Source: Candidatus Magasanikiibacteriota bacterium (GTDB lineage: Bacteria > Patescibacteriota > Patescibacteriia > Magasanikbacterales > UBA922). Taken from it: DNA of 32,481 nt. Every line of letters begins with the position of its first letter. Positions within the stretch are counted from its first letter, which is position 1. A program made the translations under genes and the position numbers. The stretch covers positions 1 through 32,481 of the forward strand of contig JACRPD010000025.1 in NCBI GenBank assembly GCA_016214105.1, read 5' to 3'. Shown here one piece after another: positions 1-8,074 of the stretch. The notes beneath the pieces were generated by a model. That model did no database searches. It was not told the origin of the DNA and saw only the letters and a list, made by a program, of their open reading frames with translations.

Positions 1-104
1 GTCATTGCGAGGAAGTTTACACTGAGCGAAGCGAAGTGAAGCAATCCAGGCATAAACGTTTAACGAGTGTGGATTGCTTCGCCTGGGAAGGCTCGCAATG
101 ACAG
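1..104. repeat. Imperfect inverted repeat (REP/MITE-like)
   Basis: The ends are near-perfect inverted repeats: GTCATTGCGAGG at the left and CTCGCAATGAC at the right. Inner arms GAAGCAATCC and GGATTGCTTCG also pair. A related copy lies inside mnmA at about 20815-20862, where GTCATTGCGAGG and GAAGCAATCT recur. No protein is encoded here. The hairpin could also end a transcript entering from the left edge. Confidence 0.8.
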
Positions 105-112
105 TGCATCTA

Positions 113-141
113 TTGTCGCCCGGCTAGTTTTTTGGTATAAT
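113..141 (+). promoter_or_regulatory. Promoter for prepilin peptidase
   Basis: A TTGTCG box (113-118) and a perfect TATAAT (136-141) are 17 nt apart. The expected transcription start is near 148, only about 9 nt before the ATG at 157, so the mRNA would be almost leaderless. No Shine-Dalgarno sequence is seen. Confidence 0.65.
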
Positions 142-156
142 AGTGGCTAATAAAAT

Positions 157-930
157 ATGTCTATCTTTTACTACACCGTGGTATTTTTTGCCGGTCTAGC
201 TTTTGGCAGTTTTTTGAATGCCTGGGTTTTTCGTAAGCGGGAGAACATCCGAATCGTCAGCGGACGCTCTTTGTGTATTTTTTGCCATCACCAGCTGGCG
301 TGGTATGAAAATATTCCAGTCTTCAGTTTTATTTTTTTAAAAGGCAAATGCCGGACTTGTCGAAAGCAAATTTCTTGGCAATATCCGCTGGTTGAATTGG
401 CTTTGGCCGTCGTTTTCGTTTTGACCGCGTGGTGGCACTGGACAGGGCCATTTGTCTTGACGGTGGAGCTTTTGCGCGATTGGATTTTGGTATTTAATCT
501 GGCGTTTATTTTTCTTTATGATTTAAGGTACGGCGAAATTTTAGACGGCCCGACCATCCCCACGGCGATTCTTCTGTTTTTCTTTTCTTTGCCGCTTGGC
601 TGGCACACTTGGCAAAGCATGTTGATCGGCATTGCCGTTGGCGCCGGCATTTTTTTATTTCAATATCTAATTTCTAGTGGCAAGTGGATTGGCGGTGGCG
701 ATATTCGCTTGGGGTTGTTGATGGGCGTAATTTTGGGCTGGCCGAATATTTTAGTCGCTTTGCTATTAGCATATGTTTTCGGCGGTTTTATCAGTATGAT
801 TTTGGTTTGGGGCAAGAAAACAAATTTGCAAAGCGAAACGCCGTTCGGCACCTATCTAACCGCCGCGACTTTTGTGGCGATGTTTTTCGGAGAAACAATA
901 ATTAATTGGTATTTGGGGATGTTGGGGTGA
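157..930 (+). CDS. pilD: Type IV prepilin leader peptidase (A24 family)
   Basis: This polytopic inner-membrane aspartyl peptidase cleaves and usually N-methylates type IV pilin precursors. The N-terminus has the family's start (GLAFGSFLNAWVFR) followed by two CxxC pairs (CIFC and CRTC) that form the cytoplasmic zinc-binding loop. Seven or so hydrophobic segments follow. The second catalytic Asp is in GGGDIRLG, and the first is probably in the YDLRYGEILD segment. At 257 residues it is of normal length. Family knowledge says CPR cells use type IV pili for attachment and DNA uptake. No pilin gene lies in this window, so the substrate is not seen. It has its own promoter and is followed by ligA after 22 nt. 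Confidence 0.93.
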   Translation: MSIFYYTVVFFAGLAFGSFLNAWVFRKRENIRIVSGRSLCIFCHHQLAWYENIPVFSFIFLKGKCRTCRKQISWQYPLVELALAVVFVLTAWWHWTGPFVLTVELLRDWILVFNLAFIFLYDLRYGEILDGPTIPTAILLFFFSLPLGWHTWQSMLIGIAVGAGIFLFQYLISSGKWIGGGDIRLGLLMGVILGWPNILVALLLAYVFGGFISMILVWGKKTNLQSETPFGTYLTAATFVAMFFGETIINWYLGMLG

Positions 931-943
931 CACGATTCATTGA

Positions 944-3034
<2,091 letters not shown>

Positions 3035-3100
3035 CATACTAATATACTAATGGCACTAATGATACTAATGTTATACTAATTTTTGTTAAGCTAGTGTTTA
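3035..3100. repeat. Degenerate ACTAAT tandem repeat
   Basis: The ligA-ftsI spacer begins with about six copies of an (AT)ACTAAT motif, spaced irregularly. A TATAAT hexamer at 3139-3144 could serve ftsI, but no good -35 box stands 16-18 nt before it. No gene is seen in 3035-3170. Confidence 0.55.
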
Positions 3101-3170
3101 ACAATAACAAGCTTCAGCGCGCATTTGTATAGCATTGGTATAATTAGTATATTGGTATATTTTTATTAAA

Positions 3171-4652
3171 ATGTTTAAAAACCATTACGCTTCGGGACAT
3201 ATGTTAGCCAAGGAACCCAAAGACCTTCGTCTTCGGCTTATTTTTATATTTTTTACACTGTTAGCCGTGGTGATAACTGCGCGTTTGTTTTACCTAATGA
3301 TTCTCCAGCGCGATTTTTACGCGGCGTTGGCCGGCGGTTCGCGCGAAGTGTTCAGTGATCTTTTTCCCAAGCGCGGTCAAATTTTTATTCAGGACTCGCG
3401 CACCGGCGAGCAGTTTCCCGTCGCAATGAATCGCGACTATTTTATCGTCTTTGTTGAAACCAGAGAAATTAAAAATGATACGGATGCCGAAAACGCGGCG
3501 AATAAATTAGCGGAAGTTTTTGGTTATGACGAAGAAAAAAAACTGACGGTGTTTTTGCAAGTTAATAAGCGCGATGACCCGTATGAACCGATTGAAAATA
3601 AAGTTGACGAGGCGGCGGTGGATAAACTAAAGGAATTAAATTTGCCCGGATTGGGATTTGTCCGCAAAACATTCCGTTTTTATCCCGAAGGAAAACTTGC
3701 CTCGCAAGTAATCGGGTTTTTAGGCAAAGATAAAAACGGTAATGATGTCGGTCGATATGGCATTGAAGGTTATTGGCAGAAAGAACTGGCTGGTAGCGGG
3801 GGATTCATTGCCGGAGCGAGAAGCCCGGCCGGCGGTTTGATTCCTTTGGCGGGTTGGTCATTTTCTTCAGCGACAGATGGCGTTGATTTGTTGTTAACCA
3901 TTGATAGAAGTTTGCAATATAAAGCGTGCGAGAAATTAGCGCGAGCAACACAAGAATATGGCGCGGTCAGCGCGGCTTTGGTTATTATGGATCCGAAAAC
4001 CGGCGCGATTCGCGCGATGTGCAGCGTTCCGGAGTTTGATCCCAATCAATACGGCAAAGCGGATTCAGCGGGAGGATATAATAATTCCACGATTTTTACT
4101 CAATACGAACCAGGTTCTGTGTTTAAGCCGATCACCATGGCCGCGGCGCTGAATGAAGGAGCGGTAACCGCGGAGTCTGGTTTTAATGATACTGGCTCGC
4201 GTTCGGGTTTGTGTTCCAAACCGATTAAAAACGCCGCGGAAAAAGTTTATAATTATCAAAGCCTGAGCGAGATATTGGAAAATTCCGTGAATACCGGCGC
4301 GGTTTATTTGGCGGAAAAATTGGGTAAGAAAAAATTTGTTGAGTATGTGGAAAATTTTGGATTTGGAATTAAAAGCGGTGTTGAATTAGACAGCGAAGTC
4401 AGCGGCAATATTGATACTCTGTTTGAGAATAAACCTGAAAAAGTTGATTGTTACACTGCCACCGCGTCGTTCGGCCAGGGCATTACCGCGACGCCTTTGC
4501 AATTGGTTTCGGCGTTTTCCGCGATTGCCAATGGCGGAAAACTTTTTAAGCCGTTCATTATTGATGAAATTAGGCGTCCCGACGGCAGTGTGGATAAAAT
4601 CAAGCCAAAAGAAATTCGGTTGATAAAGGCCACGCGAAACAGGCTGGTGTGA
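3171..4652 (+). CDS. ftsI: FtsI/PBP2-type peptidoglycan transpeptidase, N-terminal part (frameshifted)
   Basis: This is a class B penicillin-binding protein, which cross-links septal or lateral peptidoglycan on the outer face of the membrane. One N-terminal membrane segment (about residues 23-43) is followed by the PBP dimerisation region and the transpeptidase domain. The catalytic SxxK is S316-V-F-K319 and the SxN motif is S372-V-N374. The reading frame ends at a TGA (4650-4652) before the third essential motif, KTGT, which is found in another frame immediately downstream (4649-4888). Compared with the family, about 20 residues (the VISxxTAxxVxxML-type helix) are missing between KPKEIR and VDKGHAKQAGVKGYYVGGKTGT, so the join looks like an out-of-frame deletion of about 60 nt. 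Either the gene is broken, or the assembly has an error here. ftsI versus mrdA cannot be settled by eye. Confidence 0.85.
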   Translation: MFKNHYASGHMLAKEPKDLRLRLIFIFFTLLAVVITARLFYLMILQRDFYAALAGGSREVFSDLFPKRGQIFIQDSRTGEQFPVAMNRDYFIVFVETREIKNDTDAENAANKLAEVFGYDEEKKLTVFLQVNKRDDPYEPIENKVDEAAVDKLKELNLPGLGFVRKTFRFYPEGKLASQVIGFLGKDKNGNDVGRYGIEGYWQKELAGSGGFIAGARSPAGGLIPLAGWSFSSATDGVDLLLTIDRSLQYKACEKLARATQEYGAVSAALVIMDPKTGAIRAMCSVPEFDPNQYGKADSAGGYNNSTIFTQYEPGSVFKPITMAAALNEGAVTAESGFNDTGSRSGLCSKPIKNAAEKVYNYQSLSEILENSVNTGAVYLAEKLGKKKFVEYVENFGFGIKSGVELDSEVSGNIDTLFENKPEKVDCYTATASFGQGITATPLQLVSAFSAIANGGKLFKPFIIDEIRRPDGSVDKIKPKEIRLIKATRNRLV

Positions 4653-4888
4653 AAGGTTATTATGTGGGCGGCAAAACCGGCACCGCGCAAATTTCCGGTC
4701 CGGGTGGTTATACCGCTGAAACGAATCATACTTTTGTCGGTTTCGCTCCGATTGTTGATCCGAAATTCGCGATGATTGTTAAATTTGAGAAACCTCAGCG
4801 AACTTGGGCCGATAGCACTGCCGCGCCGGTGTTTGGCGAGATCGCGGATTTTATCTTAGATTATTACCATGTGCCGCCGGAGCGATGA
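4649..4888 (+). pseudogene. ftsI: FtsI C-terminal fragment carrying KTGT
   Basis: This frame holds the end of the transpeptidase: GYYVGGKTGTAQISG with the KTGT motif, then TNHTFVGFAPIVDPKFAMIV and the C-terminus. In-frame homology runs upstream of its ATG (VDKGHAKQAGV, from about 4620), so the ATG is not a true start. The fragment is the second half of the frameshifted gene that starts at 3171. Without it the upstream product should have no transpeptidase activity. Confidence 0.85.
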
Positions 4889-4899
4889 ACAGTTTGACA

Positions 4900-4928
4900 T
4901 TGACAAACGATGTTATTTTTGGTATAAT
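4900..4928 (+). promoter_or_regulatory. Consensus promoter for the tRNA cluster
   Basis: TTGACA (4900-4905) and TATAAT (4923-4928) are both perfect and 17 nt apart. The start would be about 14 nt before tRNA-Glu. It likely drives tRNA-Glu, tRNA-Met and the glycosylase gene as one transcript. Confidence 0.85.
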
Positions 4929-4948
4929 TTTTTCGTCTTGAAAATAAT

Positions 4949-5023
4949 GCCGCCATCGTCTAATGGTTAGGACACATGGTTCTCAACCATGTAATACGGG
5001 TCCGATTCCCGTTGGCGGTACCA
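4949..5023 (+). tRNA. tRNA-Glu (anticodon CTC)
   Basis: The acceptor GCCGCCA (4949-4955) pairs with TGGCGGT (5013-5019) with one G-U pair. The anticodon stem CATGG/CCATG encloses loop TTCTCAA, giving CTC. The discriminator is A5020, and the CCA end is encoded (5021-5023). Confidence 0.95.
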
Positions 5024-5030
5024 ACAAAAT

Positions 5031-5104
5031 GTCAGAGTAGCTCAGATGGTTAGAGCGTAGCATTCATAACGCTAAGGTCGAGAGTTCGATCCTCTCCTCT
5101 GACA
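5031..5104 (+). tRNA. tRNA with CAT anticodon (elongator Met, or Ile2)
   Basis: The acceptor GTCAGAG/CTCTGAC pairs fully, with discriminator A5104. The anticodon loop TTCATAA gives CAT (5065-5067) on a stem with one A-C mismatch next to the loop. The T-arm is GAGAG/CTCTC. The G1-C72 pair and the lack of three G-C pairs in the anticodon stem argue against initiator tRNA. Elongator Met and lysidine-modified Ile2 cannot be told apart by eye. CCA is not encoded. Confidence 0.93.
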
Positions 5105-5108
5105 CATT

Positions 5109-5864
5109 ATGATGGACACAAAAAAAGTCTATCTTTCTCTATTAAAAAAATATGGCCAACAGGGATGGTGGCCATTGTTCATAACTCAGGACACAAATAA
5201 CAAAACACATAGAGATTGGCGAGTGGAGAATGGTTTGACTTATGGTATTTCATATCTTGATTTGAAAAAGCATCAAACAGGATTTCGTGATCCGTGTTTT
5301 GAGATTGCCGTTGGCGCGATATTGACGCAGAATACGGCGTGGAAAAATGTGGCGGTGGCGATAATTAATTTATACAAAGCTAAAGCGCTGACACCGCAGA
5401 AATTATTAAAACTACCGACCGCGAAGTTACAAAAATTAATTAGACCGGCAGGATATTTTAGGCAGAAAACGAAGAAGTTGAAATTATTCGCGGAGTGGCT
5501 GATTAAAAATCATGATGGTGAAATCAAACAACTCGGTCGTAGTCCGTCGTCTGTGCTCCGTAGTCTATTATTGGCGAGGTGGGGGATTGGGAGAGAAACG
5601 GCGGATTCAATCATTCTTTACGCGTTAAATAAGCCGGTTTTTGTCATTGATGAATATACCCGCAGATTATGTCGACGGTATGGCGTTGAGTTTGAAGATT
5701 ATGATGAGTATAGACAATTTTTTGAAAAAGCGTTTTTAAAACAGAATTATTCAAAACAGAGATTGAGTAAAATTTATCAGGAGTATCATGGGTTGATTGT
5801 GAGGGCGGAAAAGATTTTCCCCTCTCCTCGTCAGAGGAGAGGGCGAAGGCCTTCGAGGCTCTGA
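5109..5864 (+). CDS. MagIII-like HhH-GPD DNA glycosylase
   Basis: This is a base-excision repair enzyme of the endonuclease III superfamily. The helix-hairpin-helix is GIGRETADSI, where the lysine of bifunctional Nth enzymes (GVGRKTA) is a Glu. The catalytic Asp is D181 in VIDEYTRRL. There is no C-terminal four-Cys iron-sulphur motif. This pattern, and the IEIEDYDE/FFEK-type region (VEFEDYDEYRQFFEKAF here), match my memory of the 3-methyladenine glycosylase MagIII of Helicobacter. Removal of alkylated bases is therefore inferred. The ATG lies 4 nt after tRNA-Met, leaving no room for a ribosome binding site. Two repeat traces are translated: a CGTAGTCCGT run at 5534-5567, and the last dozen residues, which come from the palindromic element at 5818. 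Confidence 0.85.
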   Translation: MMDTKKVYLSLLKKYGQQGWWPLFITQDTNNKTHRDWRVENGLTYGISYLDLKKHQTGFRDPCFEIAVGAILTQNTAWKNVAVAIINLYKAKALTPQKLLKLPTAKLQKLIRPAGYFRQKTKKLKLFAEWLIKNHDGEIKQLGRSPSSVLRSLLLARWGIGRETADSIILYALNKPVFVIDEYTRRLCRRYGVEFEDYDEYRQFFEKAFLKQNYSKQRLSKIYQEYHGLIVRAEKIFPSPRQRRGRRPSRL

Positions 5865-5955
5865 GGAGCCCTCAGGCTCTCGAAGAGGTGAGGTCTCGTC
5901 GCGGTTGGCGAGAGAGACCTCTCCCAACCCTCCTCTGTGCGCAGTGGAGGGAACC
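5818..5955. repeat. Compound palindromic repeat after the glycosylase gene
   Basis: CCCCTCTCCT/AGGAGAGGG forms the first hairpin. Arms CTTCGAGGCTCTGAGGAG and CCTCAGGCTCTCGAAG form a second (about 5852-5886). GAGGTGAGGTCTC, GAGAGACCTCTCCC and a final CCCTCCTCTGTGCGCAGTGG follow. The element supplies the 3' end and stop codon of the glycosylase gene and shares its core with the ligA insert. Confidence 0.75.
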
Positions 5956-5964
5956 TATACCGCC

Positions 5965-5994
5965 TTGACAAATCACCCTTTTTTATGTTATAAT
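5965..5994 (+). promoter_or_regulatory. Promoter of the 52-residue Cys-rich gene
   Basis: TTGACA (5965-5970) and TATAAT (5989-5994) are 18 nt apart, with an extended -10 TGT. The start near 6001 leaves an AT-rich leader of about 35 nt. Confidence 0.85.
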
Positions 5995-6035
5995 ATATTT
6001 ATTAAAATTTAATTTTTAATCTTAATTTAGACTCT

Positions 6036-6194
6036 ATGAAGTGCCAAAAGTGCGGCATTGAGCTGACCGACGACACTATGTGTTGCGAGGGCAGCGGCAG
6101 TTGCCAGGCATGTTGCAGCTGCAACGAACCAGCCAAGGATGAGAAATGCGACGATTGCGGGGATGACGACTCCGGTTGCGGCGATAAAGAGTAG
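6036..6194 (+). CDS. 52-residue Cys-rich small protein, unknown
   Basis: I do not recognise this gene. It starts at an ATG 42 nt after a perfect -10 box and ends 9 nt before a strong terminator, so it forms its own monocistronic unit. The protein has 11 cysteines in 52 residues (positions 3, 6, 16, 17, 23, 26, 27, 29, 38, 41, 48) and many Asp/Glu. The opening MKCQKCGIEL resembles half a zinc ribbon, and CQACCSC is dense enough for a metallothionein-like metal cluster. A metal-binding or metal-buffering role is only a guess. The coding region is clearly richer in G+C than its flanks. Confidence 0.75.
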   Translation: MKCQKCGIELTDDTMCCEGSGSCQACCSCNEPAKDEKCDDCGDDDSGCGDKE

Positions 6195-6203
6195 CGGGTT
6201 TAA

Positions 6204-6238
6204 AGCGCCCCGACGTAACGTCGGGGCGCTTTTATTTT
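6204..6238 (+). terminator. Rho-independent terminator
   Basis: A perfect 12-bp stem, AGCGCCCCGACG and CGTCGGGGCGCT, with a TAA loop, is followed by a T-rich run. Confidence 0.95.
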
Positions 6239-6263
6239 TGCCGAATTTATCCACAGCGCGGCC

Positions 6264-6293
6264 TTGACAGTTATCATACCAAAAAGGTATTAT
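6264..6293 (+). promoter_or_regulatory. Promoter of the 9-codon unit
   Basis: TTGACA (6264-6269) and TATTAT (6288-6293) are 18 nt apart. They precede a transcript of only about 95 nt that ends at the terminator near 6395. Confidence 0.75.
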
Positions 6294-6326
6294 ATATTTG
6301 ACAATTAATTCTTTAATTTCAATTAT

Positions 6327-6356
6327 ATGGCAGGCGGAGGATGCGGCGGGTGCTAA
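6327..6356 (+). CDS. Possible 9-residue Gly/Cys microprotein, or part of a small RNA
   Basis: Between a good promoter and a good terminator the only ATG-started frame encodes MAGGGCGGC and a stop. The start sits in an AT-rich leader like that of the neighbouring 52-residue Cys-rich gene. The unit could encode a metal-binding or modified peptide, or the short transcript could be a non-coding RNA in which this frame is chance. No ribosome binding site is visible. Confidence 0.45.
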   Translation: MAGGGCGGC

Positions 6357-6362
6357 GCGCCC

Positions 6363-6397
6363 AAAAAAATCAGGTCTATACAACCTGATTTTTTTGT
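6363..6397 (+). terminator. Rho-independent terminator
   Basis: The stem AAATCAGGT/ACCTGATTT, with a 7-nt loop at 6376-6382, is flanked by an A-run and a T-run. It may work in both directions. Confidence 0.9.
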
Positions 6398-6410
6398 TTT
6401 AGAATTTGTG

Positions 6411-6439
6411 TTGACAATTATTTTTTTGAGTGGTATAGT
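6411..6439 (+). promoter_or_regulatory. Promoter of the split tRNA-Asn
   Basis: TTGACA (6411-6416) and TATAGT (6434-6439) are 17 nt apart, with an extended -10 TGG. The start is expected about 17 nt before the tRNA. Confidence 0.85.
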
Positions 6440-6496
6440 ATCCGCGGTTCTTAACAATTCATTCGTCGGTAGCTCAGCGGTAGAGCAGTTGGCTGT

Positions 6497-7046
6497 GAAT
6501 ACTTTATTTTGTTATAATTTTAGAGTTATGACAAAAGAAAAAAGAAAATACCGTGACCGCGCTTTATATCTCATTAAGGCTGTTAACAAAAGGCGAAAGA
6601 AATTACGGCAAATGGCAATTGAACATAAGGGCGGTAAATGCATACTTTGTGGTTACAAAAAATGCGCGCAAGCATTTGATTTTCATCATCTCAATGCTGC
6701 ACAAAAAGATTTTGGCATTTCCATGAATGGTTTGACCAGATCTTGGTTGAGGGTGGGGAAAGAATTAGACAAATGTGTAATGCTGTGCGCCAATTGTCAT
6801 CGTGAGGTTCATGTTGGTATAACGCAGCTTCCGGTTGTAAAACCGGTTGAAAATGGGGTGAATTCAGGGAAGCCTAAAATCGTAAGATGACGGTAATCCT
6901 GAGCCAAGTCCTAGAGGGAATTTGTTCTAGGAAAGGTGCAGAGACTAGTTGGTGAGTCCCAACAATAATCCAACATTAGCGCCCTATCTCCCTATTAATT
7001 GGGAGAATGAGATAGTCCACTCTATCATGAAAATGGTAGGCAAGTG
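6497..7046 (+). ncRNA. Self-splicing group I intron (IC3-like) in tRNA-Asn
   Basis: The internal guide GCAGCT (6824-6829) pairs with exon AGGCTGT-type bases 6491-6496, with the required U6496-G6824 wobble at the 5' splice site (P1). P2 is the hairpin CCGGTT/AACCGG (6831-6846). Element P is GAATTCAGGGAAGCCTAAA (6860-6878) and Q is GGTAATCCTGAGCCAA (6892-6907). P6b is CCTAGA/TCTAGG (6910-6931). R is GGTGCAGAGACTA (6935-6947). P7 pairs GACTA (6943-6947) with TAGTC (7013-7017). P8 is GTTGG/CCAAC (6948-6963). P9 is CTATCAT/ATGGTAG with a GAAA tetraloop (7022-7039). The intron ends in G7046. The core words match, from memory, those of the cyanobacterial and plastid tRNA-Leu introns. The endonuclease gene fills the P1 loop. 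Confidence 0.95.
6528..6890 (+). CDS. Intron-encoded HNH homing endonuclease
   Basis: The 120-residue product has a Lys/Arg-rich N-terminus and then an HNH fold with a zinc cage: C38-x2-C41, D51-F-H53-H54, C87-x2-C90-H91 and H95. Such enzymes nick or cut intronless alleles and so spread the intron; cutting of the uninterrupted tRNA-Asn gene is inferred. I chose ATG 6528 because the frame upstream runs through the tRNA exon. The gene lies in the P1 loop, but its last 20 or so codons run through the guide sequence, P2 and element P, so coding and ribozyme bases overlap. A TATAAT at 6513-6518, 18 nt after TTGGCT (6489-6494) in the exon, could give a near-leaderless message from inside the tRNA gene. 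Confidence 0.9.
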   Translation: MTKEKRKYRDRALYLIKAVNKRRKKLRQMAIEHKGGKCILCGYKKCAQAFDFHHLNAAQKDFGISMNGLTRSWLRVGKELDKCVMLCANCHREVHVGITQLPVVKPVENGVNSGKPKIVR

Positions 7047-7111
7047 TAACCAATTGGTCGCCGGTTCGAATCCGGCCCGACGAGCGCAGTTTATTAACTA
7101 AACCAAAAAAT

Positions 7112-7597
7112 ATGGGTCATTTTAACAAATTTGACAAAGGTCGCGGCGGTTTTGACAGGGATCGCGGCAATCGAGGCGGTGGTTTTAGCGGCGGACGAGG
7201 ATTTGACAGGCGCGATGACGGCTCTAAGCAAATGCACCACGCTACTTGCAGCGAGTGCGGACAGGATTGCGAAGTGCCGTTTAGGCCGACAGGGGATCGT
7301 CCGGTTTTTTGCAGTAATTGCTTCAAAAGCAAAGGCGCTCCTGCCCGCAGTTTTGCTCCAAAAAGTTTTGATAGAGGCGATCGGCGCGGTAGTTTCAGCT
7401 CTGGCAATACCGGCGGCGGTGTTTCCAAAGCGCAGATTGACTTGTTGAATATAAAGTTAGATAAAATTTTATCTCTACTGACCGGCGCAAAAGTTGAAGC
7501 GCCAAAAGCGGATGTTTCAGAAGTGAAAGAAAAAAAAGAAATCGCGAAAAAAGCGAAAACTCCAGCGAAAAAAGCTCCAGCCAAAAAGAAAAAGTAA
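7112..7597 (+). CDS. RGG-rich zinc-ribbon protein (CxxC-x17-CxxC type)
   Basis: The first 40 residues are an RGG/FDR-rich low-complexity stretch like an RNA-binding RGG box. A zinc-binding module follows: C46-x2-C49 and C67-x2-C70, with C53 also present (TCSECG ... FCSNCF). A predicted short coiled coil (AQIDLLNIKLDKILSLLTGA) comes next, and then a Lys/Ala-rich basic tail. This matches the small CxxC zinc-ribbon proteins common in CPR genomes. Nucleic-acid binding is inferred from composition. The gene starts 27 nt after tRNA-Asn with no promoter of its own in sight, so it is probably on the tRNA transcript. The function is unknown. Confidence 0.85.
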   Translation: MGHFNKFDKGRGGFDRDRGNRGGGFSGGRGFDRRDDGSKQMHHATCSECGQDCEVPFRPTGDRPVFCSNCFKSKGAPARSFAPKSFDRGDRRGSFSSGNTGGGVSKAQIDLLNIKLDKILSLLTGAKVEAPKADVSEVKEKKEIAKKAKTPAKKAPAKKKK

Positions 7598-7614
7598 ATT
7601 TTTACGGACACAAC

Positions 7615-7645
7615 AAAAACAGACTATATACAGTAGCCTGTTTTT
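7615..7645 (+). terminator. Probable rho-independent terminator
   Basis: AAAAACAG (7615-7622) pairs with CTGTTTTT (7638-7645) around a loop with a short inner ACT/AGT stem. It ends the tRNA-Asn and zinc-ribbon unit. Confidence 0.65.
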
Positions 7646-7663
7646 AATTGTGGATAAACTAAC

Positions 7664-7698
7664 TTGACAAAAAATTAGATGTACGTTATTATGTACAT
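7664..7698 (+). promoter_or_regulatory. Toxin-antitoxin promoter with operator-like palindrome
   Basis: TTGACA (7664-7669) and TATTAT (7687-7692) are 17 nt apart. A perfect inverted repeat, ATGTAC-N8-GTACAT (7679-7698), covers the -10 box. That placement fits autorepression by the antitoxin or the toxin-antitoxin complex, as is usual for Phd/RelE-type operons. Confidence 0.75.
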
Positions 7699-7714
7699 AT
7701 ATAACATTTTAAAT

Positions 7715-8074
7715 ATGCTTCTACATCAAACATTGTCAATTACCGATGCCCGCTCGAAAATTTTTGCTTTGGCGGAAAAGGTTCAACGGCCGGGCACATT
7801 TTTCACTCTTACGGAAAAAGGCCGCGCTAAGGCGGTCGTAATGTCCGCTGAAGAATTTGAATCATGGCGGGAAACTCTGGAGATTAGGAGAGCGTTTCCG
7901 AACTTACGCGAGGATGCGGCATTAGCTCGCCGTGATTATAAAAAAGGCAACTATATCACCTTGGAAGATCTTTTAGCCAAAGAAGGTTTTGTGTTAGCTA
8001 AAGGCGTTCATAAAAATTATGCGGTACCAAATAATAATACCAAAAAAAGTTCAAAAAGATATTGCAAAAATTGA
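7715..8074 (+). CDS. Phd/YefM-like antitoxin
   Basis: The N-terminal region (TLSITDARSKIFALAEKVQ ... FFTLTEKGRAKAVVMSAEEFESW) is the Phd/YefM DNA-binding fold. The C-terminal half should bind and neutralise the toxin. I chose ATG 7715 because the longer frame from 7679 begins inside the operator, upstream of the expected transcription start. That gives 119 residues. The stop lies 56 nt inside the downstream toxin gene, so the two are translationally coupled. The extreme C-terminus (NNNTKKSSKRYCKN) is a by-product of that overlap. Confidence 0.88.
   Translation: MLLHQTLSITDARSKIFALAEKVQRPGTFFTLTEKGRAKAVVMSAEEFESWRETLEIRRAFPNLREDAALARRDYKKGNYITLEDLLAKEGFVLAKGVHKNYAVPNNNTKKSSKRYCKN

Larger units (their letters stand above)
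6463..7084 (+). tRNA. tRNA-Asn (GTT), interrupted by a group I intron
   Basis: The exons are 6463-6496 and 7047-7084. The acceptor TCGTCGG pairs perfectly with CCGACGA. The D-arm is GCTC/GAGC, the anticodon stem GTTGG/CCAAT, the T-arm GCCGG/CCGGC with loop TTCGAAT, and the discriminator G7084. Joining after T6496 and before T7047 gives a 7-nt loop CTGTTAA with anticodon GTT, and an anticodon arm typical of bacterial tRNA-Asn. The intron interrupts the anticodon between positions 35 and 36, so no functional Asn tRNA exists unless it splices. CCA is not encoded. Confidence 0.93.

Noticed and set aside
6027-6383. 118-codon minus-strand frame over the small Cys-rich units
   Set aside because: It crosses two promoters and a perfect terminator on the plus strand and has no start signals; it is the mirror of G+C-rich Cys codons.
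6408-6530. Longer endonuclease frame beginning at 6408
   Set aside because: It would read through the promoter -10 box and the tRNA 5' exon; the HNH protein logically starts inside the intron at 6528.
6463-7084. tRNA-His (GTG) as the identity of the split tRNA
   Set aside because: Joining one base later gives a GTG loop, but then the intron would not start after the U of a U-G pair nor end in G. The discriminator G73 and the anticodon arm fit Asn.
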